DNA of 64,000 bases from Scenedesmus sp. ARA3 (GCA_004335835.1 RWJK01001840.1:86681-150680), one strand, 5' to 3'. Counted from the stretch's first letter, positions 44,773 to 56,136 are shown. Numbers and translations are program-made. The notes: generated by a model not told the origin, from the letters alone.

Positions 44773-47700
44773 AGGGCTCCGCGCGCGTGATCCGCTGCCT
44801 GCAGGACCACCGCTCCAGCCTGAGCCAGACCTGCGCGGCGGCGCTGTTTGATCATGAGGTGCGCACGCAGGCGCAGCATGCAGCTTGTGGTATGTAGCAG
44901 CAGCTTTGGCAGTGGGAGCTGGTATGCGCAGCTGTTGGACCATAAGGTCATGGTTCCGGGTTGTGAACCTGTGATGTCTAGTGACAATTTCAGCAGGGCG
45001 CTAGGACCCTTGCAGCTGTAGCCGTTTGAACTCTGAACCCTGCCAGTGTTGCAGGCTGCACTCGTAATCGAGGCGCTCAGCAGGATGCAGTCAATACCAA
45101 GGCCACTACGTGCTCGTGCCACAACCACCATGCATGCGGCATGGTGCTGAATGCTGCCCATGCGTCATCGCTGCTGCTGCTGCTGCTGCTGCTGCTTAGG
45201 TGAAGATGGCGGAGGACATCGACTTCAAGTACCCCACGCGCATCCATGCAATGTTAGTGCTTACCGTTGTACCTGCACTGCTGCTGCTGCTGCCGCAGGT
45301 CAAGATGGCGGAGGACATCGACTTCAAGTACCCCACGCGCAAGGCCTGCGCCTGGGAGATCTCCAACTTCTGCAAGAACATCCCGCACGGCCACGCGCGC
45401 GTCATCCGCTGCCTGCAGGTGCGCTTGTTTGTAGCACCAATGAGGCTGCACCGCCGGCTGCAGTGCGGTTGACACGGTGCTGTGCAATGGCAGCCGTAGT
45501 GAGGCGGGCATGGGTGTGTGCTGCAGCTCCTGCTGTGTGTGCTGTGATATGCTACTCCTGCAGCAGTGCTGTTACAGTGTGTGGCTGCGGCTGGCAATCA
45601 GTACGCAACCATTCAGACGGCTTATCATACGGATTTGATAATCCTGCTGATTGCTGCTGCCGCTGCAGAGCCGGCTGGATGACGAGGACATGTCGCCCGA
45701 GTGCAAGGCGGAGGTGGTGCGCGACCATCAGAATGTGTAATCGTGTGTACTGAGCATATGTACCGCTTCCCTCTTCTCTCACACCTTTTTTTGCACAGAG
45801 CCGGCTTGATGACGAGGACATGTCGCCAGAATGCAAGGCAGAGGTGGTGCGCGACCAGAACCGCATGGCGCAGGACTACCGGCTGAACTGGCGGCTGAAG
45901 ACAGCCTGCAAGGCAGACATCGGCAGCCTGTGCGCGGGGCTGTGCAATGACAAGGAAGGGCAGATGTGCGGCGGCGTGGTGCTGCAGTGCCTGCAGGTGG
46001 GTCTTGGGCTCTTTTGGGGCTGTGCGGCGCTGCTGTTGTGCCTTTGAATTGTATTGACAAGGAGGGCCAGATGTGCGGCGGCGTGGTGCTGCAGTGCCTG
46101 CAGGTGCGGCTTTTTGGGGCTGTGGGTGTGCAGATGTGGCTGTTGTGCCTTTGTTTTGTAATGACAAGGAAGGGCAGATGTGCGGCGGTGTGGTCCTGCA
46201 GTGCCTGCAGGTGCGGTTGTTTTTGGGCTGTTTGGTGGTGACTGCTGTGCTGCTGTGTGCAATGACAAGGAAGGGCAGATGTGCGGCGGCGTGGTGCTGT
46301 AGTGCCTGCAGGTGAGTCGGCTGTATTTGGGCTGCTTGGCGCTGCTGCGATGGTGCCGACCTTGCGCTGCTGTGCCGCCCTGTCTCGTCCTGCATCCTTC
46401 CCGCAAGTTCCGCATACACGCAAGCGTGACATGCATTGTTTGCCTCGCTCTTTCTCAATTGCTCCTGCAGGACAAGCAGGACAACATCACCAGTCCTGCC
46501 TGCAGCGAGGAGGTCTTCTACTACCAGCTCATGGAGGTGACAGACTTCAGGAACGACGTCATTTTGGCGGAGGCCTGCCGCGGCGACGTTGACAAGTACT
46601 GCAAGGACGTACAGCCAGGTGCGTGCAGTGCTAAGGTTGTTTTCTGACTTGTTGATTTGGGGTTTAGGGATGCCTTCATCCTGGCGGAGGCCTGCCGCGG
46701 CGACGTGGACAAGTACTGCAAGGACGTGCAGCCAGGTGCGCGCAGCAGTTGATTGTTGTTTGAGGTGGCAGGAAAAGTGTTATCTTGTCGCAGGGCTGCA
46801 GGTGTGATCCGGACAAGTACTGCAAGGCCACGCCATCAGTTACGGCGCTGGCAGGGGCGGCACATCGATGCGCAGGGCTGCACAAGCTCAGACGGCTGAG
46901 TTTGCAGCGCTGAGCGTGCTAAGCATTCTAGCTTGACTCGCTGAAGCATTTGACGTCGCAACTAGGATACGGACCTGTAGGCTCTCTTCTCAGCTGCCCT
47001 CCGTGCTGACCGTTGGTGCGCTGCGCCTGGACCCTGCAGTTGGCTGCTTGTACGCTCCGATGGGCTCTTTTTTCATCCACCTTCTGACGCGCTGCCCGCG
47101 CTGGCACTGCATGTGTGCACACACTGCTGCAATGCCTTGTTACTACTGCCATACGTGCAGGCGAGGGCCGCGTGCACACCTGCCTGCGCCACAGCATGAA
47201 CTTCCTGTCTCCGGCCTGTGCGCGCAAGGAGGCTCTGCTGTCATCCGCTCTGCTGACCCTGGCATGTGTTCGCCTGCATGGCTGCTGTCTATACACGTGC
47301 AGGCGAGGGCCGCGTGCACACCTGCCTGCGGCACAGCATGAACTTCCTCTCCCCCGCGTGTGCGCGCGAAGAGGCCAAGCTGCAGGCGCTGGAGTTCAGG
47401 GACATCCGGCTCAAGCCCAAGCTGGCCAAGGTCTGCAGCGAGGAGCGCGCGGTCTACTGCAAGGTGCGCATTCTGTGAACAGTTTTTGTGAATAGTTTCA
47501 GAAGCAGTGGCGTATTGCGCTGGGTGAGGGTTGGTGGGTGCAGTGCAAGCTGGCCAAAGTCTGCAGCGAGGAGCGCTCGGTCTACTGCAAGGTGCGCATT
47601 CTGTGAATACGTTTTGTGAATAGTTTCAGAAGCAGTGGCGTATTGCGCTGGGTGAGGGTTGGTGGGTGCAGTGCAAGCTGGCCAAGGTCTGCAGCGAGGA

Positions 47701-48408
47701 GCGCGCGGTCTACTGCAAGGTGCGCATTCTGTGAATATGTTTTGTGAATAGTTTCAGAAGCACTGGCGTATTGCGCTGGGTGAGGGTTGGTGGGTGCAGT
47801 GCAAGCTGGCCAAGGTCTGCAGCGAGGAGCGCGCGGTCTACTGCAAGGTGGGTATTGTTTGCGTTGTGCGCTGTGTGTCTGTGTTGACGGATGTGTGCAT
47901 GTGTGAAGGTGCTGGGGCTGTTGGCTCAAGCCCAAGCTGGCCAAGGTCTGCAGCGAGGAGGGTGCCGTGTACTGCAAGGTGCGGCGTGTATGCGTGACGC
48001 ACTGTGTATGCGTCGACTGAGGGATTGCATGGGCGGGGTGAATGGGGGTGTGCCGGGTGCAGTGCAAGCTGGCCAAGGTCTGCAGCGAGGAGGCGCGGTG
48101 TACTGCAAGGTGCGCATTGTGCCAACAGCTGTAACAGCAGTGGATTTTGTTGTGCACTGGCAGGTGGGTGCCGCTCCAGCTAGGAGTGTGCGAAGTACTG
48201 CAGGGTGCACTGTGTACGCGGTGACAGAAGGATTGTGTCTGTGTGTGGGNNNNNNNGGGGGTGAAGTGCCAAGGCCTGGCTGCAACAATGCATTCCGCCC
48301 GTGGCGCACTTGGTGAGCCTGCTGCTGCTGCTGCTGCTTTCATACTGCAGGATGTCAAGCCTGGCAAGGCGTGCGTGATCAGGTGCCTGGTGGAGGCCAA
48401 TCACTGAG

Positions 48409-48441
<33 letters not shown>

Positions 48442-50606
48442 TTCATACCGCAGGATGTGAAGCCTGGCAAGGCGCGCGTCATCACATGCCTGGTGGAGGC
48501 CATGGCGCAGCCCAACTCACTGAGATTGCTGCTGCTTTCATACCACATAATGTGAAGCCTGACAGGGCGTGCGTGATCAGCTGCGTGCGGGAGACTGATT
48601 GCTGCGCCTGCCGCTGCTGCTGCTGCTGCTGCTTTCATTCCGCAGGATGTGAAGCCTGGCAAGGCGCGCGTGATCACCTGCCTGGTGGAGGCCATGGCGC
48701 AGCCCAACTTTGGCGCGGAGTGCCGCGCGGAGCTGCAGCAGCGGCAGAGCGCCGTGAAGAACGACTACAGGTTGGTGATGCAAGATTGGCTGCTGGTGCT
48801 GTTGCTTGCGGATTACATGGACTCACTTCAGTGTGAACGCTGCATGCCTGCTGTGTTGCTTGCCCACGCTGAGATACGACATCGGCGCCCGGAACGGTTG
48901 CCGTCAGGACATCACTATATCAGTTGCCACTACAGACTGGTTGCTATCATCCTCGCCATCAACATCATCATGCTGGATGTGATGCCGCAGGTACGACATT
49001 GGCGTCATGACGGGCTGCCGTGACGACATCGAGGCGTTCTGCGCGGAGGAGAAGACCAAGCTGCGCGGCAACGCCACTGTGCTGCGCTGCCTGGTGGCCA
49101 ACTTCGACAAGACAGGTGCGCAAGAGCATGTGCTCGACTGTTTTTGTGTTGCTAGCGCTCCCGCCAGCAGCTGCTGGGACGTTGGCTCGCAGCCACGGTG
49201 GTGGGCTGGCTGGTGGCCAACTTTGACAAGACAGGTGCGCATGGTGCTGTGTGTTCTGTGCGGCTGGGCGAGCAGTGTGCACTGGCGCTTCAAGGCTCTG
49301 TGTGTGGCAGCGTGACAGCACGAGTTTTGGGGCTGTTGTTGCATGCGGCTGACACTGCTGCTGGCGGGCAGCACCTCTTTTCATTTACAGTGCTGATGCT
49401 GCTGCAGCTGGGTGCTGATTCTCCTATTTGTTTTACTGGGTACGTCCTGCCAGGCGTTGGTAATGTTTTGCAGTGTGCTTCGCGTTGGGTACTATACGCC
49501 AGACTACTCATTGCTGCTGCTGCTGCTGCCGCTGCTGCAGGCGAGTCGTGCCAGGCTGAGATGAGCCGCGCGGTGCGCTTTGCGCTGTGGGACTACACCG
49601 CGGGCCAGGCGCTGACGCGGGAGTGTGACGCTGACGTGGACGCCTTCTGCCCCAAGGTGGGTCGAGGTTTAAATTTTATGCGAATAGGTTGTCTTCTGTA
49701 TTCATCAAGTTGGGCAGGGATTTGGTGTAACTTGACAAATGAAACCTGCCGGGCAGCATGTGTATAGCCTAGTCGCGCAGACGCAGCTGACGCGGGAGTG
49801 CGATGCTGACGTGGACGCCTTCTGCCCCAAGGTGCGTCAGATGAGTCAAACAATTTGAATCTTCGGCCCTGCTGGCATCACGTGTACAGCCTAGTCATGC
49901 GGCAGCAGCGGATGGGGGTGTGACGCTGATGTGGATGCACTCGGCTCCAAGGTGTGCTCATGTGTGGGCATGCCGCTGCGCCAAAACAATTTTTTACTGC
50001 TTGATTTGAGCGGTTCGCAATGTTGGCTTGTCCCTGTAGCACAAAGTGCGTCACGCATGAGCGGTGCAACCGCATTCAATTGGTGATCAATTCAATTCAA
50101 TTGCCAAATAATCAAGTCAACTGCCAATCAATTCGAGCTAGTTGCCTCCTGCGATCATCTTGCTTACCTTTCGTGCTGTGTTGTCGTGCTCGCTGCTGCT
50201 GCTGCTGCAGGGTGCCAAGGCGCGCCCGGGCGGTATGTTCACAATCGGCGCTGTAGGACGCTGCCTAAGCAAGGCCTTAGTACAGGCCAAGTCCCTGGCA
50301 CCCAAATGCAGGCAGCTGGTGCTTGTTGCAGCGCCTAAGGACAGCCGAGTGTACCTGCGGTACCCTGAGAGCACCAGTGCGCTAATCACAAAGATAGCAG
50401 AGCTGCAGCGGGCAGCAGGGCTTGAGGCGGTGCTGGTGGACCCTTATCGAAGGGATGGAGGCAGTGTGACGGTGACTGGCTGGGTGGCGCTTGCGTGCAT
50501 TGTGAGTTTGATTTTGGTGAGTGTGGGGGGTGTGGTGATGCTGGCGCGGCGGCTGAGTGGCGCGGACAAGCCGCACACGCACTATGTGAAGAGCGGCGAC
50601 GCTTGA
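40186..50606 (+). CDS. GLG1: GLG1-like Cys-rich Golgi/secretory type I membrane protein
   Basis: Nineteen exons: 40186-40369, 40460-40573, 40667-40753, 40940-41024, 41276-41336, 41537-41641, 42155-42319, 43101-43195, 43438-43590, 44095-44206, 44775-44858, 45299-45418, 45799-45996, 46471-46618, 47303-47463, 48646-48770, 48991-49115, 49541-49656, 50211-50606. All are phase-consistent, giving 877 aa (human GLG1 is near 1180). A signal peptide (LLAATVLLLLCLLASSASA) is followed by repeated GLG1-type Cys modules of the form CxxDxxxxC...P(G)xxRVxxCL, for example ACKADIGSLC, CRGDVDKYCKDVQPG and CDADVDAFCPK. A single membrane helix (about 837-858) precedes a short basic tail ending YVKSGDA. Animal GLG1 binds growth factors and selectin in the Golgi; the algal ligand is unknown. 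Most introns hold partial exon copies, and a 7-N gap lies in one. Confidence 0.92.
42469..42513 (+). repeat. Copy of GLG1 exon 7 end with lost donor
   Basis: It repeats CKGVEPGHxRVQ but is followed by CTGCG instead of GTGCG, so the donor is broken. A fragment of an earlier part of the same exon (GAGAAGGAGGCTGC) follows at about 42557. Confidence 0.75.
42737..43048 (+). repeat. Three acceptor-side copies of GLG1 exon 8
   Basis: Copies start at 42737, 42865 and 42993, each after TTGCAG, and repeat ECLEDAMDKAGF. The second and third share a different continuation (LAGIPV then TAG) and are near-identical over more than 80 bases, so they arose from one another. The authentic exon is at 43101. Confidence 0.9.
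43665..43708 (+). repeat. Donor-side copy of GLG1 exon 9
   Basis: Repeats CLQQFKEELxSDACR with a GTTATG donor, 75 bases after the real exon end. Confidence 0.85.
44723..44772 (+). repeat. (CTG)n tract forming an acceptor
   Basis: About 17 pure CTG units run directly into GCAG and exon 11 of the GLG1-like gene. It is the longest of the CTG acceptor tracts in this gene. Confidence 0.9.
45200..45243 (+). repeat. Acceptor-side copy of GLG1 exon 12
   Basis: After a (CTG)n-CTTAG acceptor it repeats VKMAEDIDFKYPTR exactly at the protein level, then diverges; the full exon is at 45299. Confidence 0.88.
45669..45741 (+). repeat. Acceptor-side copy of GLG1 exon 13
   Basis: Repeats SRLDDEDMSPECKAEVVRD after CTGCAG, then runs to a TAA. 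The full exon begins at 45799. Confidence 0.88.
46057..46311 (+). repeat. Three donor-side copies of GLG1 exon 13
   Basis: Copies ending at 46103, 46210 and 46311 repeat DKEGQMCGGVVLQCLQ, each followed by a GT donor; the last has a TAG in place of CAG. The period is about 105 bases. Confidence 0.9.
46668..46830 (+). repeat. Donor-side copies of GLG1 exon 14
   Basis: 46668-46735 repeats AEACRGDVDKYCKDVQP with its donor; a fragment (DKYCK) follows near 46811. Confidence 0.82.
47161..47234 (+). repeat. Acceptor-side copy of GLG1 exon 15
   Basis: After ACGTGCAG it repeats GEGRVHTCLRHSMNFLSPAC, 142 bases before the authentic exon at 47303. Confidence 0.9.
47464..48109 (+). repeat. Five tandem donor-side copies of GLG1 exon 15
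   Basis: Period about 128 bases. Exon-like segments 47544-47591, 47672-47719 and 47800-47847 are each exactly 48 bases, bounded by GGTGCAG and GTGCGC or GTGGGT, and encode CKLAKVCSEERxVYCK. Two more diverged copies end at 47978 and 48109; the last has lost one base. Confidence 0.93.
48250..48256. other. Assembly gap (7 N)
   Basis: Seven undetermined bases in the intron after GLG1 exon 15, just beyond the 128-bp repeat array. More repeat units may be missing here. Confidence 1.
48351..48590 (+). repeat. Three acceptor-side copies of GLG1 exon 16
   Basis: Copies start at about 48351, 48454 and 48547; the first two follow (CTG)n then TTTCATACxGCAG. They repeat DVKPGKARVITCLVEA with increasing change in the third. 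The real exon is at 48646. Confidence 0.88.
49205..49234 (+). repeat. Donor-side copy of GLG1 exon 17
   Basis: Repeats LVANFDKT with a GTGCGC donor about 90 bases after the authentic one. Confidence 0.8.
49786..49952 (+). repeat. Donor-side copies of GLG1 exon 18
   Basis: 49786-49833 repeats LTRECDADVDAFCPK with GTGCGT; a decayed version ends near 49952 (CDADVDALGSK). Confidence 0.85.
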
Positions 50607-50952
50607 GACGCGTGGTCGTGGTGATACTTGGGTGGGTGGTGGTGATGCTTAGATGGGCTATATATAGATAGATAGAGGCGAGGGGTGGCGAGGGGTCAGA
50701 GCTGCGAGACGGGCTGCGCTGCGGACAAACGGATGTATGTTTTGACTGACCAGTGACAGCTTGGCACGGGCTTGCCAGCATGCAGAGTCCTGCCTGCTGT
50801 CTGACAGCCAGCATGGGGCCTGTTTGGGCTGCGTGCATGCATGACGAAGACACCTTGATTCGACTGTATTACTTGCCCATGACGGCAGCAGGGATTGCAT
50901 GGGCGGTATGGCGGCGGTGTGGCCACAGCAATGGCATGTAGTGGTACAAGTT

Positions 50953-50957
50953 TGTAA
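50953..50957 (+). terminator. Possible polyadenylation signal of the GLG1-like gene (TGTAA)
   Basis: TGTAA about 350 bases past the stop codon. Plausible position for an algal 3' UTR end; motif alone. Confidence 0.3.
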
Positions 50958-53518
50958 CGTGCAGGCCTGCACAGTCTCAGATACTTGCAAGCTGTTGCTG
51001 CCTTCATAGTGCCTCGCCTGTGATGATAGTGGCTCGACTCAAGGCCATAGAAGCAGTGCCAGCTGCCGGCTGCTGCTCTACCCTGAAGTGGCTCAGCTTA
51101 AGCTGAGACTGCTGCACATTCTCCAGCTGTAAACCTCCGCTGCCTAACCAGCAAACTAGCAACTACTACCGGCAGGGACTGGCAAAAGGCTCGTGCGCAG
51201 TCTTCAACTGCTGAGCGTGGGTGGCTATACTATAGGCCTGAGGCGTTGCCAACATTGGCAACCTTGTGAATCAAGCACCTTGAGTGACGCTTTTGGCGCA
51301 TGATGCAGGCTGCTGCAACATGCAGCCATGACTGACCCTCAACAGACAGCCTGCCTTCAGACTGCTGCATTGCCATGATTTGCCTAATCAAATCAGCGGC
51401 TTGAGTTCAGCCTGCCGTACTGTACTGCAATGTGTATAGTGTGCTGTCACTGACACTGTTTAGAAAAGTGCATTCATGTTCGGACACCAAAACTTTTTGA
51501 TTGCACCAGAATTGCGTGTGATGGGAGAGACGGTTATGCTTGCATGACCAAAGTTGATCTCACACACAGAGGTTTTCATGGGTTTGAACCTCATTTGAGT
51601 GACAGCCCGAGCTGAGCTGTTTGCAGCTTCAAATCTTTTCAGGTGTTAGTGGTGGCGTATGCCGCGTGAGTACACCAGTGTAACCCCTCTCTCTCTCTCG
51701 CGCTGCGCAGCTGACGTTTGGACAGTGGCAGCTGATCTGGTGGCAGCATCAGCCTGCTGTTGCTGCCACACAATGCGCTGATGCCCGGCTCGAGTAGTCT
51801 AGTGTTACAAGCACTGCTCGGCGCGGGGCCGATGGCGACGTTGCTATGGCTTAAATGGTAACATGATGATGATGAAGCACTGCTTTGCCACTGGGCAAAA
51901 GCCTGGAATAAACAAGAACCCTGAAACACACCCTAAGCACAAGTCAAATGCACCACAGTGCTGCAGCTCACATTATTGAGCCGCACGCTAAGGCGTGCTG
52001 CGCGCTGCGTGCAGCGGCGCTGCTATGAGCCGCCCGCGGCTGCTGCTGCTGATTATGATAACGGGAATGTCAAGCACTGTTAGTGCAGCATGTATGCTGA
52101 AAGGTGCTACGCAGGAAAGACTTCATGCGTATGCTGAACCAGCAGTGCAGGCAAACCTGCCACCGTCAGTGCCCGCACAGCTGCTGCAGTGCCAGCATGC
52201 AGTCAAAGCAGTCAAAGCGGTCAAACACAACTCAAACGCAAATAACATACTGCACTACGCTAGTCAATGCGCTGGCAACCTGTCCGGTGGATAGGTATAT
52301 GCATGTGTATGGTGCACGTGCATCCACCAGTTGCCGTCATATCAGTACGCTGCTGCACACGCAGCAGCCAAATGCCGATAGATTGCAGCGTATGCAATGC
52401 TTCTCCTGCAGGGGACGAGGCATGAACTGCTGAACCTGCCCCCGCCCCAGCCCACGCACATGTTTGCGCAGCCGCAGGCCGAGCCACCTCACGCCAATAC
52501 ACACAATGTGCTGGCACTCCAACCCATGACTTGACAGAGGCGATGCGCGGCTACTGCCGCAAATTACAGGTTCAGGGCCGCAGCCACCCCCAACCTTCTC
52601 GCCTGCACGCCTCTGTGCTTTCCGCGCTTGCTGCCTGCGCCAAAGTAACTCCTTGGATCAGTGTGTCAGCAGCGCCCTTGTCAGCCCTGTACATAACTGC
52701 ACACAACGCACGTGCGCGCCCGGCAGCATTCACAGACGTTCCAACCACACACCTGCAGCGCCTTACGTATGTCATTCATTCCCTGGCCATTGTGAGTACG
52801 CCAGTCACACATCCCACGCGCAAGGACCAGCTACCGCAGCTGACTCGAAACAGCGTCAGCAGCTGCCCGCTGCCGCCACTGCTCTGATTCAGTTGCAGCT
52901 TCAAACAGCTGTTTGCAGCCCTGGGCCCTGCGGCGCTCTTCCATGCAACCACACGCAGCAGTTGCAGCCGCTGCTGATATCACACATGCACTGAGGTGTG
53001 CGCCGGCAGCAGTTTGCCTGCCGGCTGCCCCATGGCCGTCACTCCAACATTTTACACACAGTGCATCCCAGCAACATACATACATTGTCAACACCCTCCC
53101 ATACAGCCCTGGCATTGTCGCCTGCTGACTGCAGCTGCAGCAAGCTAGCCAGCGTATGCGCTTGCACATGCAGATAGGGGGGGCTCAGCATGCACCATTG
53201 CCAGTGTATGACGTACCATACGGTCAAGTCATTCATGCAAAGTAGCCGGCTAGCTAATGCATGCACACCGAACATACAGCCTGTAAGCCACACCAAGCAG
53301 TGCTGGCCCAATGATGCCTCTCCCCCAGCTGCAAACACAGTGCTGCACAACAAGCAACACACACACGCATACGTGACAGGAATACACACACACACACACA
53401 TACCCTGCAGCAGCATGTTGCCAGTTGAGTGCGTCTACCAACAACTGCTGCACTGGCGCTTGCAGCTGTGCAGCTCTCCGCCGCCTGTCCAAAACTCCTT
53501 GCCATTAACCGCCGGACT
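50958..53518. other. Intergenic stretch, little seen
   Basis: Besides one doubtful small secreted frame at 52025-52294, no gene is supported. A (CA)n run lies near 53384-53402. The convergent neighbours (GLG1-like on plus, SGNH paralogue on minus) should both end in or before this stretch. Confidence 0.45.
52025..52294 (+). CDS. Possible small secreted protein
   Basis: An 89-codon frame begins MSRPRLLLLIMITGMSSTVSA, which reads as a good signal peptide with a cleavage site before ACML. The rest has no recognised domain; a neighbouring frame is Cys-rich, so a frameshift or intron is possible. It may be chance. Confidence 0.25.
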   Translation: MSRPRLLLLIMITGMSSTVSAACMLKGATQERLHAYAEPAVQANLPPSVPAQLLQCQHAVKAVKAVKHNSNANNILHYASQCAGNLSGG

Positions 53519-53918
53519 TTAGAAGTCCTGGCGTGAGGTGGCGGTGATAGGCACGCCGTGGCTGCCACTGCTTGCCATCTCTTTCCGACGGGCAGCCGCC
53601 TTTGCCTCTGCTGCAGCCGCGACCTTCTGTGCATGACGCTTCTTGCTGATAATGCAGAAGGCCAGCAGACCTCCAATAAGCAGCAGACCACCCACCACCC
53701 CAGCCACAACGCCGCCGATGAGTGCGGCCTTGCTGTTGGATGTGCGTGTGTCAATGCGCTCGTCGTATGTGCGCAGCATGTTGGCGCGGTTGGAGTAGTC
53801 AAGGGAGCACATCTGAGCCATGTTGACGGGGCACAGGCGCGTGTCAGGTGCGCTGATGTTGCGCACCCACATGCAGGTGCTGTTGCTGAGCACGGTCCAG
53901 GGCTCTGAGGACACGTCT

Positions 53919-53953
<35 letters not shown>

Positions 53954-54634
53954 CAAGGGTGAGGTGAGCTCTCAGCTGATGCGCTACAGCAGGGTGCTAC
54001 CTAAGATTATACCTGCAAGTTGGTGAGCATGTGTACGGTTGCTCTGCCTGCCAGGCTGCCGTGCAAAACAACATAACTGCTGCTGGTCCGTCTGCCGTCC
54101 ACGAGGCACTCTCTGATTTAAATCCAGGTAAGCAGCATCAAACCAACGAGCTGCACCTCCAGCAGCCACGCACCTCCATACACCGGCGTGTCTGGCGCTT
54201 GCACGGCAATGCTCAAGGAGCGCCTGACACTGTGCATTCACATCACAACAACACCAAAATCTTCACAACTCTAACAGCCGTGCAGCGCACCTCCATACAC
54301 CGGCGTGTCTGGCACCTTCATGGCGATGCTCTGCGTGTCATAGTCCCCAAAAGGCAGCAGCAGCAGGTCCTCAGCCGTGCGCTGCGTGTTGAACACCAGC
54401 ATATCTGCCATGCTCCTGTGGCCCGGGCTGAGTGGGGTGGACCCATCTTCCTGAACGACCTGGTCTGTGATCATGCCGCTGTTGCGTGTGGGCGTTCCGC
54501 TGCCCCAGATTGCATTGCGCATTGAGACAACAGGTGTGCCATAGTAGCTTGCCAGGGCAGCGTATTGGGGGGCCTCAGGGGTGAGGTAGAAGGGAGTGGA
54601 GCCGTTGCCCATGCCGTTGACCATTGACTGTAAC

Positions 54635-54672
<38 letters not shown>

Positions 54673-54754
54673 GTCAGCTCCAAGTCATTCCAAGTCGGCA
54701 CCAAACAGACAGTTCAGTACAACCCCTGTTACTAGCAGGGGGGTGAGCCCTGCC

Positions 54755-54792
<38 letters not shown>

Positions 54793-56136
54793 GGTTCTGG
54801 CCACCTGCCAAGCTAGCCCGATGTACAGCACCCCTTGCCGCCCTTGTAACTGCTGTTACACCCCTGCTTTTGCGCAAACACTCCTTTCACCCAGCCACTC
54901 CGGCTGCCAGCAGGGTTCTGGCAGGGTTCAAAAAACGCTCCTCACCTGCGTCAAGATCACAACCCTCCCTCTCAAAACCCTCCCATACCCTGCAAAACCC
55001 TCCTCACCTGTGTCAAGATCAGCGCGGGCGTCTTTTCCGCGCCCAGGATGCCCCGCAGCAGAATCTCGTACGCCTTTGCATTGTGGCCATCGATCAGGCT
55101 CGCATCCATGCCCACTCCATCATTCGCAGTCATCTCAAGCAGCACCAGATCAGCATCCTTTGGCAGGTAGCTGCTGAGGCACTCCGCCACCACAGCAGAT
55201 GGCGCAATACCTGCGCTGCTGCGCACAGGCTCGACGCGCGCATTGGGAAAGGCCCGCTTGAGGTACTTCACATACAGCGCAAAGAAGTCGTCACTTCCGG
55301 GGCTCGATGCGTCGCTGCCGTTTGTTGCCACGCCGCCAATGGCCACGATTTTGATGGGGTTGCCGCGCTGCAGGTCGTGCACCACGCGGCGCATGCGGGC
55401 ATTGCCGGCCTGGTATACGTTTGAGGACTGGATCTGCTTCAACGGTGTGGCGAAGGAGTAGTCAAGCACGCTGCGCAGCGTGTCGCCCGTGATCTGTTGT
55501 TACAAGTGTTACATATGCGGCGGGAAATGACAAGTGACAGTGGCGGCAGTGCGTCAGAGGGAGGTCAGGGCAGCAGCGGCTGTCTGCTGAAGCATGAATG
55601 CAGGAGGCTGCGTGCACAAATGCTACTAGGCTAACCCTCCACAGGTGCTGCTTGCTGTTGCTGCTGCCGCTGCTGCGCGTGAGCTACTTGACCAGCAATG
55701 TTCAATATCGGCTGCTGCTGGATTGATCATGCCAGGCAATGAGGGTGCTGCTGTGCTGCCGCCACATCCGCTGCATGAGCTCTGCCAACTGCTGCACTGC
55801 TTGGTTTGCCAGTAGCTGCAGGGCTACTGACTCAAGTGGCAAAGCATCTGGCTCGCCAACATGCTCAAAGCTGCTGCAGGACTGCTCTTGCAGCATCACT
55901 TGTCAGGGTGGCCAAGGTAACCACTGCTGCTGCCAATGTGTCGGTTCCCTGCACATTCACCAGGACGACACCAGCCAACTGACCTGACTTCCGATTCTGA
56001 TGTTCTGCCGCTGCATGTTGTAAGTCGCCCATTCCTTGCTGATTGCGTTTGGCGACTGAGGTGCAGCGCTTATGCTGAGGATGCTTGCGGCCAGCACCAG
56101 ACAAAACGTCACGCGGGCAGCACCAGCAGGAGCCAT
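53519..56136 (-). CDS. SGNH-hydrolase-like type I membrane protein lacking catalytic residues
   Basis: Four minus-strand exons: 55984-56136, 55008-55493, 54291-54627, 53519-53916, phase-consistent, 457 aa. Signal peptide (VTFCLVLAASILSISA), an SGNH-like domain (about 95-300), then a membrane helix (AALIGGVVAGVVGGLLLIGGLL) and a basic Ala-rich tail ending TSRQDF. It is clearly paralogous to the gene at 56831-60229, and indexes align. In block I, GGVATNG replaces GGSISTG, so the catalytic Ser is Val106. Block III keeps Asn175 (TAND). In block V, DGSTP replaces DRLHP, so the catalytic His is Thr277. I infer a pseudoenzyme, perhaps a binding or scaffold protein at the cell surface or in the endomembrane. 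The start at 56136 is chosen because the next upstream Met adds a charged leader before the signal peptide. Confidence 0.85.
54173..54214 (-). repeat. Donor-side copy of exon 3 (minus gene)
   Basis: On the minus strand it repeats PDTPVYG with a GTGCG donor, downstream of the authentic exon 3 end at 54291. Confidence 0.8.
54636..54671 (-). repeat. Triplet tract before an acceptor (minus gene)
   Basis: (CAG)n on the plus strand is (CTG)n on the coding strand, just upstream of the exon 3 acceptor at 54628. A second tract of opposite orientation lies at 54757-54793. Confidence 0.85.
54939..54958 (-). repeat. Donor-side copy of exon 2 (minus gene)
   Basis: The last bases of exon 2 (ILTQ) and the GTGAGGA donor recur about 70 bases into the intron. 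Confidence 0.65.

Noticed and set aside
45625..46458. 277-codon minus-strand frame with repeated motifs
   Set aside because: Its repeats are the antisense of the exon 13 copies of the GLG1-like gene.
51630..51930. Possible RNA gene or small ORF near the (CT)n run
   Set aside because: No tRNA-like boxes or conserved frame; only a short CT repeat at about 51688-51700.
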